A stretch of 14,128 bases of DNA, from contig JAOTWC010000012.1 of assembly GCA_029863105.1 (NCBI GenBank), positions 1-14,128 of the forward strand. Reading direction: 5' to 3'. Position 1 is the stretch's first letter. Every line of letters starts with the position of its first letter. Shown here piece after piece: positions 1 through 5,044 of the stretch. A program made the translations under genes and the position numbers. The stretch comes from Gemmatimonadota bacterium. Lineage in GTDB: Bacteria; Gemmatimonadota; Gemmatimonadetes; Palauibacterales; Palauibacteraceae. A model generated the notes under the pieces. The model was not told where the DNA came from and did no database searches. It saw only the letters and a program-made list of their open reading frames with translations.

Positions 1-200
1 ACCCGTGGGCCATCCGGCGCCGGACGCCAGCGTGCCGCAGAGCCGGCCTTCCCGGTCTGGGAATCCTCGACGTAAGCGTCACCCGGGGGTACTACCGACT
101 GGGCGGCGATGCGCTCCGCGGGAAGCAGCAGGGCCGTGACGGCCAGGCCGAGAAGTTGCACCAGGGTTCGAATCGTCAGTCGAGCTCTCCCTTCGCCCAA
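1..200 (-). CDS. Secreted or periplasmic protein of unknown function, N-terminal part only
   Basis: This is the first 66 codons of a gene running off the left edge. I chose the TTG start at 200-198 because AAGGA lies 8 nt upstream of it. The product begins with a clear signal peptide: basic n-region (RARLTIR), hydrophobic core (LVQLLGLAVTALLL) and likely cleavage around AERIAA/QS. The next 30 or so residues (VVPPGDAYVEDSQTGKAG...) are hydrophilic and I do not recognise them. A GTG 13 codons further in (after RTL) is an alternative start but would remove the basic n-region. Upstream on the same strand a TATGTT (229-224) could be a -10; the nearest good -35, TTGACT (258-253), is too far from it (23 bp), so the promoter is unresolved. 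The gene diverges from the tRNA cluster. Confidence 0.6.
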   Translation of the reverse strand, partial: MGEGRARLTIRTLVQLLGLAVTALLLPAERIAAQSVVPPGDAYVEDSQTGKAGSAARWRPAPDGPR

Positions 201-291
201 TGTCGAGGTCCTTCGCGCGGGCCAACATAGTGGTGCCCGGCAAAGCAGCGGAAGTCAAGGCCGACCCTGCGATTCTGCGCCGGATTTCGGG

Positions 292-320
292 TTGACAAGT
301 TTCGGGGTGCGGCGTACCAT
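292..320 (+). promoter_or_regulatory. Sigma-70-type promoter of tRNA-fMet
   Basis: TTGACA at 292-297 and TACCAT at 315-320 are separated by exactly 17 bp. Transcription would start near 327, only about 5 nt before the mature tRNA-fMet, as is common for stable RNA genes. Confidence 0.8.
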
Positions 321-331
321 CGGTGGCCCGA

Positions 332-405
<74 letters not shown>

Positions 406-417
406 TTCACGATGGCG

Positions 418-458
418 TGCCCCGTGCGCTGGCGACGGCAGGCGGGGCATTTTGTTTT
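418..458 (+). terminator. Rho-independent terminator after tRNA-fMet
   Basis: TGCCCCG (418-424) pairs with CGGGGCA (443-449) and is followed at once by TTTTGTTTT (450-458). The 18-nt loop can add an inner CTG/CAG pairing. It separates tRNA-fMet from the nine-gene array, making fMet its own transcription unit. Confidence 0.8.
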
Positions 459-486
459 GGACCCAACGCTGCCTGATATTTGTAGA
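457..486 (+). promoter_or_regulatory. Candidate promoter of the nine-gene tRNA array
   Basis: TTGGAC (457-462) and TGTAGA (481-486), 18 bp apart, are the best -35/-10 pair I see; GATATT (475-480) is an alternative -10. The start would fall just before tRNA-Asn. A promoter is expected here because a terminator ends immediately upstream, but the match to consensus is modest. Confidence 0.35.
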
Positions 487-495
487 GACTCCTAT

Positions 496-568
496 TCCGG
501 GGTAGCTCAGTGGCCAGAGCGGGTGGCTGTTAACCACTAGGTCGAGGGTTCGAATCCCTCCCCCGGAG
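496..568 (+). tRNA. tRNA-Asn (anticodon GTT)
   Basis: It is 73 nt, with acceptor stem TCCGGGG/CCCCGGA, anticodon loop CTGTTAA and discriminator G568. CCA is not encoded. It is the first gene of the polycistronic array. Confidence 0.95.
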
Positions 569-577
569 CTCGAAGAC

Positions 578-651
578 GGCTGGGTAGCTCAGCCTGGTAG
601 AGCACCGCGCTGAAAACGCGGGTGTCGGCGGTTCGAGTCCGCCCCCAGCCA
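578..651 (+). tRNA. tRNA-Phe (anticodon GAA)
   Basis: It is 74 nt, with acceptor stem GGCTGGG/CCCAGCC, anticodon stem CCGCG/CGCGG around loop CTGAAAA (anticodon 612-614) and discriminator A. It lies 9 nt after tRNA-Asn, so the two are co-transcribed. No CCA. Confidence 0.95.
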
Positions 652-665
652 TGTTGCAAAAGCAC

Positions 666-738
666 AGGGGCGTAGCTCAACTGGCAGAGCACCGGTCTCC
701 AAAACCGAAGGTTGTGGGTTCGAGTCCCTCCGCCCCTG
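666..738 (+). tRNA. tRNA-Trp (anticodon CCA)
   Basis: It is 73 nt, with acceptor stem AGGGGCG/CGCCCCT, anticodon loop CTCCAAA (anticodon 699-701) and discriminator G738. The first anticodon-stem pair is a C-A mismatch (C692, A708), leaving four pairs. CCA is not encoded at the 3' end. Confidence 0.95.
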
Positions 739-767
739 TTGTTTGGTTTGGCGGTCTCGAAGGCCGG

Positions 768-839
<72 letters not shown>

Positions 840-884
840 CTCAGCAGTTTGAGAGGGAAGGCTGGACGAAATTCTCAGCTGCGA

Positions 885-958
885 GCGCCCGTAGCTCAGC
901 TGGAAAGAGCATCGGCCTTCTAAGCCGAGGGTCGCAGGTTCGAGTCCTGCCGGGCGCA
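885..958 (+). tRNA. tRNA-Arg (anticodon TCT)
   Basis: It is 74 nt, with acceptor stem GCGCCCG/CGGGCGC, anticodon stem TCGGC/GCCGA around CTTCTAA (anticodon 919-921) and discriminator A. It is nearly identical to the tRNA-Arg(CCG) at 1292-1365 (about 9 differences in 74). No CCA. Confidence 0.95.
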
Positions 959-994
959 TGGAGACAGCCGGATGCTGCCGGGACACGTGGGCAC

Positions 995-1066
995 GCCCCC
1001 ATCGTCTAACGGTTAGGACACCACTCTTTCAAGGTGGAGATAGGGGTTCGATTCCCCTTGGGGGCA
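995..1066 (+). tRNA. tRNA-Glu (anticodon TTC)
   Basis: It is 72 nt, with acceptor stem GCCCCCA/TGGGGGC and anticodon loop CTTTCAA (anticodon 1028-1030). The D-arm CATCGTCTAACGG is typical of tRNA-Glu. The discriminator is A and CCA is absent. Only 4 nt separate it from tRNA-Ala. Confidence 0.95.
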
Positions 1067-1070
1067 TGAC

Positions 1071-1143
<73 letters not shown>

Positions 1144-1175
1144 TGTGAACAACGAAGCAACGCAGATCAGCACAT

Positions 1176-1248
1176 GCGCCGCTAGCTCAATCGGCAGAGC
1201 AACTGGCTCTTAACCAGTAGGTTGAAGGTTCGATTCCTTCGCGGCGCA
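1176..1248 (+). tRNA. tRNA-Lys (anticodon CTT)
   Basis: It is 73 nt, with acceptor stem GCGCCGC/GCGGCGC, anticodon stem ACTGG/CCAGT around CTCTTAA (anticodon 1209-1211) and discriminator A. The CTT anticodon reads AAG, the favoured Lys codon in high-GC genomes. No CCA. Confidence 0.95.
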
Positions 1249-1263
1249 TTTCCGGATTGTACA

Positions 1264-1281
1264 GGTGGGTTGGGACCCACC
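1264..1281 (+). other. Perfect hairpin between tRNA-Lys and tRNA-Arg(CCG)
   Basis: GGTGGGT (1264-1270) and ACCCACC (1275-1281) pair perfectly around a TGGG tetraloop. No T-run follows, so it is not a classical terminator. It may guide processing or insulate the folding of the two tRNAs. Confidence 0.5.
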
Positions 1282-1291
1282 AAGTCGTCAT

Positions 1292-1365
<74 letters not shown>

Positions 1366-1378
1366 CTCCATTGTCCGT

Positions 1379-3406
1379 TCAGACGATCTCCGCAAGCAGA
1401 TCGTTGGCCACCTTCACCGCGTCATGGGGGCCGACGAGGACCACGTAGTCGCCGCTCTTTACCTTCGTGTTCCCGCGGGGCACCACGAACGTGTCACTCC
1501 GGATGATCGCGGCCACAACGCATTCCCGCGGGATTCCGATCTGGCTTATCTCGCGCCCCTCCACCTTCGCGCGCTCCGGTACCAGCACGCTGACGAGCCC
1601 GGCCACTCCGCTGCCGATCTCGAACAGTTCTGCCACTCCCGGGCGATCGAGGTAGTTCTCCACCAGGGCCGCAGTTGCCCAGGGTGCACTTATGGCCACG
1701 ACCCCGTGCTCGGCGAGGAGAGGGATGTACTCCGAATCCTGCACGATCGCCATCACGCGAGGCATGCCGAGGCGGATGGCCTGCAGCGCCGTGATGACAT
1801 TCCTGCCGTCGTCGTCGGATGCGGCGACGGCGACGTCCACGTTCCCGACGCCTACCTGTTCCAGGATTTCTTTCTTGGAGGGGTCGCCCTGGTAGATCGG
1901 AACCCCGTACCTCTGTTCCAGCATTTTGCAGCGCGCTTCGTCCGGTTCGACGAATGTCAGCTGGTGCTCGGCGGTTCTGAACACCAGGCGAAAATCGTCC
2001 CGGGCCAGCAGCCGGTCGGCAATATTCTGTGCCTGCCTGCCGCCACTCATGATCAGTACTCGCATTAGAGGCCTCCGTCTCGCTTTCCAAAGCAATAGTA
2101 GACGTGCACCCGCAGCCGGAAGACGAGACATCACGACTCGATTCGCAGGCCGCGCGGTATAGACGATGATGCCGGCCAGCGTGAGGCCGGTGCCGGCCAG
2201 CAGGCTGCGCGGCTCGAGGGCCGGTACAAACAACCAGCATGACAGCATTCCGAGGATTGGGATGGCTGGATACCAACCGACCTTGAATGGCCGGCGAAGA
2301 CTCGGCATGCGCCTTCGAAGCGCGATGACAGCGTAGTTGACCAGCCCGAGCCCCATCAGGTAGCCGAAGTCCGCCACGGAAGCGACCAGTCTGACGATGC
2401 CCGAGGCGCCGAAGGCGGCGACCATCACCGCGCACACGGCCAGCGCGACGTGCGGTGTTCGGAAGCGGGGGTGGAGTCGCGCCAGGGCGACCGGAAAGTG
2501 CCCGTCCCGTCCGAGCGCAAACAGAACTCGGGCGGCAGCTCCCAGGGTGATGCTGAACGCCGACAGGCTGGCCATGATCGCCGCGGTGATCGCCGCCCAA
2601 CGCCCCCAGCCGCCGAACAGCCGATCGGCCGCGAAGATGAATGGCACATCGGTCTGTGCGAGTTCCGAGTAGTGAACGCCGCCCATCATCACGAATACGA
2701 CGGACACGTAAATGGCGGTACCCAGTCCCAGCGTGATGAGAATCGCTCGAGGTATGGTCCTGCCGGGGTCGACGATCTCTTCGGACGCAACCGTGATCAA
2801 CTCGAAACCGACATACGAGATGTAGATGAGCGCCATCGCCGGGACGAACGGTTCCCACCCCATCGGTGCCAGTGGCTGAAGGTTGGGCGCCTCGACCTTG
2901 GCGAGTCCGAGGACAGCGAACCCGACCAGAGTCGCCAGCTCAATCAGGTTCATGATCGTCACGAGCCGGACGGTTTCGGACATTCCCCGGAGGTTTACGG
3001 CGCCGAAGACGATCGTCGTCGCCAGGGCAATCAGGGCGAGGCTCGCGCCGGGCCAGAAGTAGACTTTGATCGTCAGCGCGAAGATCAGCGCGTACATGGC
3101 GCAGGCCAGCGTATTCCCGATCCAGAAGAACCAGCCCGTGAGAAACGCGAGAGGCCGGGGCAACGTCCGTGAGGTGAACGAGTATCCGCCGCCCGCGAGG
3201 GGGATCGCCGCGCCGAGCTCGCTGTAGTTGAGCGCCGTGAAGATGGTCAGCGCGCCCATGACCAGGTAAACGAGTACCCCGAGGGGCCCGACCATGTGCG
3301 CGAGTTCACCCGGCAACGCGAATATCCCCGGCCCCATCATCGCCCCGATACCGATCATCACGGCACCGAACAGCCCGATGCTCCGGTGATACGTGACGGA
3401 CTGCAT
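1379..3406 (-). CDS. APC-superfamily permease fused to a C-terminal RCK (TrkA-N/TrkA-C) regulatory domain
   Basis: The product has 675 residues in two parts. Residues 1 to about 420 are an APC permease with about 12 membrane segments: the unwound TM1 motif GIGAMMGPGIF (19-29), SELGAAIPLAGGGYSF (62-77) and the TM6 region YVGFELITVASEEIVDPGR (198-216). Residues 448-675 form a complete RCK module of TrkA/KtrA size: a Rossmann start with a degenerate glycine motif (MSGGRQAQ), an acidic FVEPDE, GDPSKKEIL, then a TrkA-C part ending near FVVPRGNTKVKSGDYVVLVG. The family suggests proton-coupled uptake of amino acids or another small solute, gated by a nucleotide or ion; the substrate is not readable. 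I chose ATG 3406 because the family motif starts 10 residues later, the leader-ORF stop overlaps it, and codons further upstream look non-coding. ATG 3490 is the alternative. Confidence 0.85.
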   Translation of the reverse strand: MQSVTYHRSIGLFGAVMIGIGAMMGPGIFALPGELAHMVGPLGVLVYLVMGALTIFTALNYSELGAAIPLAGGGYSFTSRTLPRPLAFLTGWFFWIGNTLACAMYALIFALTIKVYFWPGASLALIALATTIVFGAVNLRGMSETVRLVTIMNLIELATLVGFAVLGLAKVEAPNLQPLAPMGWEPFVPAMALIYISYVGFELITVASEEIVDPGRTIPRAILITLGLGTAIYVSVVFVMMGGVHYSELAQTDVPFIFAADRLFGGWGRWAAITAAIMASLSAFSITLGAAARVLFALGRDGHFPVALARLHPRFRTPHVALAVCAVMVAAFGASGIVRLVASVADFGYLMGLGLVNYAVIALRRRMPSLRRPFKVGWYPAIPILGMLSCWLFVPALEPRSLLAGTGLTLAGIIVYTARPANRVVMSRLPAAGARLLLLWKARRRPLMRVLIMSGGRQAQNIADRLLARDDFRLVFRTAEHQLTFVEPDEARCKMLEQRYGVPIYQGDPSKKEILEQVGVGNVDVAVAASDDDGRNVITALQAIRLGMPRVMAIVQDSEYIPLLAEHGVVAISAPWATAALVENYLDRPGVAELFEIGSGVAGLVSVLVPERAKVEGREISQIGIPRECVVAAIIRSDTFVVPRGNTKVKSGDYVVLVGPHDAVKVANDLLAEIV
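2063..2076 (-). promoter_or_regulatory. Internal Shine-Dalgarno and ATG for the RCK half of the permease
   Basis: GGAGG (2076-2072) lies 6 nt before an in-frame ATG (2065-2063), exactly where the RCK domain begins (MRVLIMSGG...). A separate 228-residue RCK protein could be started here. This is the usual size of a free TrkA/KtrA-type subunit. Confidence 0.55.
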
Positions 3407-3441
3407 CAGCGGCGGTTCAGACGACGACGAACGAGAATCAT
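3406..3441 (-). CDS. Putative leader peptide MILVRRRLNRR, coupled to the permease
   Basis: It has eleven codons starting at ATG 3441-3439, with GGAG 6 nt upstream (3451-3448). Its TGA (3408-3406) overlaps the permease ATG as TGATG, the arrangement used for translational coupling; the permease ATG has no Shine-Dalgarno of its own. Five of the eleven residues are Arg, including three consecutive CGT codons, preceded by Ile-Leu-Val. A regulatory leader is the natural reading, but so short an ORF can arise by chance, and the Arg run comes from a small GAC-like triplet repeat on the other strand. Confidence 0.45.
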   Translation of the reverse strand: MILVRRRLNRR

Positions 3442-3442
3442 G

Positions 3443-3483
3443 AGGATCTCCGCCGGCCCCGGTATCAGGGTCAGGGAGATCCT
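3443..3483 (-). promoter_or_regulatory. Inverted repeat hiding the leader Shine-Dalgarno
   Basis: In mRNA order, AGGATCTCC (3483-3475) pairs perfectly over 9 bp with GGAGATCCT (3451-3443), with a 23-nt spacer. The 3' arm contains the GGAG Shine-Dalgarno and ends one base before the leader ATG, so the folded form would block initiation. It could instead be a protein operator. Confidence 0.5.
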
Positions 3484-3628
3484 GACACATCGTCTGGGCC
3501 GCCCTATGAAATTCCTCAGTTCGCCGTCCAGCGCAAGGTGCTCTCGCGCGGGACACTCAGAAACCGAAACTCGCCAACTGCAGGCCCAGCCTGAGGAGCT
3601 GGCGCATCCACCGTTTGGGGCACTTTGT

Positions 3629-3724
3629 CTCCGGACGCACGTCGACTACCTGTTCTGGTCGACGGAGGAACCGTTCTACACGCGGGACGTCCTGCCCTAC
3701 CTGCGCGAGCTGGAGACTCCCTAG
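3629..3724 (+). pseudogene. Possible 3' remnant of a lost gene
   Basis: An open frame ends at TAG 3722-3724. Its last 31 codons read LRTHVDYLFWSTEEPFYTRD then VLPYLRELETP, with nearly all third positions G or C, like the genuine genes here. Codons upstream in the same frame (from an ATG at 3506) lose that bias. The stop is 1 nt from the convergent xdhB stop, the same abutting layout seen at 7938/7942 and 10374/10376. I read it as the C-terminal end of a truncated gene; a real 72-residue ORF from 3506 is the alternative. The peptide is not recognised. The rest of 3442-3628 holds only the permease upstream region and no convincing promoter. Confidence 0.35.
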
Positions 3725-3725
3725 A

Positions 3726-4535
3726 TCAGGCGTTTCCGAAAAACAGCAGCCGTGCGGCGACACGGAGCCGATACTCGGCGGTCGATCGGATGTCGTCGAT
3801 GGGCGATACATCTGCCGCCAGGGCCGCTTCGACGTCCTCGACGGAGCCCGCCGCGCCATCCGAATCGAACAGCGCCTCCACGGACGGACAGCGCCGGACT
3901 GTAGGTGCGAGGCTGGCGGCGACGACTCGCCATCCGTCCTCCGAATGGCTCGTCGCCAGTCCCACTTTCGCGATTGCCTGTGCCCGCCGCGATCCGACCT
4001 TCTCGAATCGTTGTCCGGTGCGGGCCGCCAGCGGCACGCGGATCTCGCGGATCAGCTGGTCTCCGGCAAGCCGCATGTCCTTGTAACCGAGGTAGAACTC
4101 GGACAGGAGAATCTCTTCCACGCCCCGCTCGGACTGGACGACGACCACGGCGTCGTACGCCATCAGGACGGGAACGCCATCGGCCGCGGGCGAGCCGTTG
4201 GCGATGTTGCCCGCCCAGGTTCCGCGGGCCTGGATCTGTACGGAGCCGACCTGCCGGGCGGCATCCACCAGCAACGGCAGGTCTCGGGCGGAGCGCGGAT
4301 CCCTGATCACGTCCCAGTACGTCGTCGTGCCACCCAGAACCAGTGCTTTGTCCGTCCAGTGGTGCGCGCGCAGTTCGCCGGGCCGGCCGAGATCGAGATA
4401 GGTCGCGTCCCGGCCCGCATGGTTGGCCGGCCAGTGAACGAGCAGGTCCGTGCCCCCGGCCAGCGGGATCGCCGTGGGCTCGTCCGCCAGCATGCCAAGC
4501 GCCTCCCGCACCGATCCCGGACGCAGCACGTTCAT
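3726..4535 (-). CDS. xdhB: Xanthine dehydrogenase-type FAD-binding subunit
   Basis: The product has 269 residues and passes electrons from the Fe-S clusters to FAD and on to NAD+ or another acceptor. FAD_binding_5 motifs are visible: AGGTDLL (26-32), LGGTTTYWDV (67-76) and GTWAGNIANGSPAADGVPVL (106-124). The CO-dehydrogenase flavoprotein C-terminal motif FEKVGSRRAQAIAKVGLA (177-194) follows. The length is slightly short for the family (about 280-290). ATG 4535 was chosen because MNVLRPGSVREAL matches the usual N-terminus and because it overlaps the upstream 2Fe-2S gene stop (ATGA), implying translational coupling. It is the last gene of the three-gene operon. The symbol follows E. coli XdhABC usage. 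Confidence 0.9.
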   Translation of the reverse strand: MNVLRPGSVREALGMLADEPTAIPLAGGTDLLVHWPANHAGRDATYLDLGRPGELRAHHWTDKALVLGGTTTYWDVIRDPRSARDLPLLVDAARQVGSVQIQARGTWAGNIANGSPAADGVPVLMAYDAVVVVQSERGVEEILLSEFYLGYKDMRLAGDQLIREIRVPLAARTGQRFEKVGSRRAQAIAKVGLATSHSEDGWRVVAASLAPTVRRCPSVEALFDSDGAAGSVEDVEAALAADVSPIDDIRSTAEYRLRVAARLLFFGNA

Positions 4536-5044
4536 TCCGTGTCCCCGCGCTCGTCGGCACCCAGCGCCCGTTCGATACTCTGGACGATTCCATCGTATCC
4601 GGTGCAGCGGCAGAGATTTCCCGCCATGAGTTCGCGGATACGATGCGAACTCAGCAGATCCCGATTCGCCAGCAGCCATGTCGCAGTCATGACCACACCG
4701 GGCGTGCATGCCCCGCACTGCGTGGCCCCGCCCGCCAGGAACGGAGCCAGCAGTGCCTCATCCAGCGACTCCACCGTTTCGACCCTCCGGTCGGCCACCT
4801 GAAACGTCAGAACGAGACAGGAGTTAACCGGCAGGCCATCGAGGAGCACGGTGCAGGCACCGCACTCGCCCTCGGCGCAACCCTCCTTGGTCCCCGTGAG
4901 CCCGAGCCCGTACCGCAGGGTGTCCAGCAGCCGTTCACCCGGATCGACCTCGAGTTCCGTTTCCACGCCGTTGAGCAGACAGCGAATCGCGATCGTGTCT
5001 CCCGTGACGGGAAGGTCGCCGGCCGACCGATGCGGAACGCTCAC
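4532..5044 (-). CDS. xdhC: Xanthine dehydrogenase-type [2Fe-2S] subunit
   Basis: The product has 170 residues. The N-terminal plant-type ferredoxin domain has cysteines C56, C61, C64 and C76 (GCAEGECGACTVLLDG then C76). The C-terminal helical [2Fe-2S]-binding domain has QCGACTPG (109-116) and CRCTGY (145-150). All eight cluster ligands expected for the family are present. It relays electrons from the molybdenum centre to FAD. The GTG start at 5044 overlaps the stop of the molybdenum subunit as GTGA; no internal ATG precedes the conserved IAIRCLLNGVE stretch. The name follows the E. coli Fe-S subunit, not the cofactor-insertion protein that is also called XdhC. Confidence 0.93.
   Translation of the reverse strand: MSVPHRSAGDLPVTGDTIAIRCLLNGVETELEVDPGERLLDTLRYGLGLTGTKEGCAEGECGACTVLLDGLPVNSCLVLTFQVADRRVETVESLDEALLAPFLAGGATQCGACTPGVVMTATWLLANRDLLSSHRIRELMAGNLCRCTGYDGIVQSIERALGADERGDTE

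Noticed and set aside
160..180. GGTTCGAATC resembling a tRNA T-loop
   Set aside because: Flanking bases do not pair and no acceptor, D or anticodon arms fit; it lies in the signal-peptide codons of the left-edge gene.
1383..1404. ACGATCT/AGATCGT hairpin just after the tRNA array
   Set aside because: No T-run follows on either strand and it lies in the permease C-terminal codons, so I do not call it a terminator.
1494..2858. Long second open frame (454 codons) on the minus strand inside the permease gene
   Set aside because: Its product is an Arg/Gly/His-rich sequence without domains, typical of a shifted frame in GC-rich DNA. The permease frame has clear membrane segments and family motifs.
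3615..4802. Long plus-strand frame (395 codons) opposite xdhB and xdhC
   Set aside because: No recognisable motif; it is antisense to two well-supported subunits.
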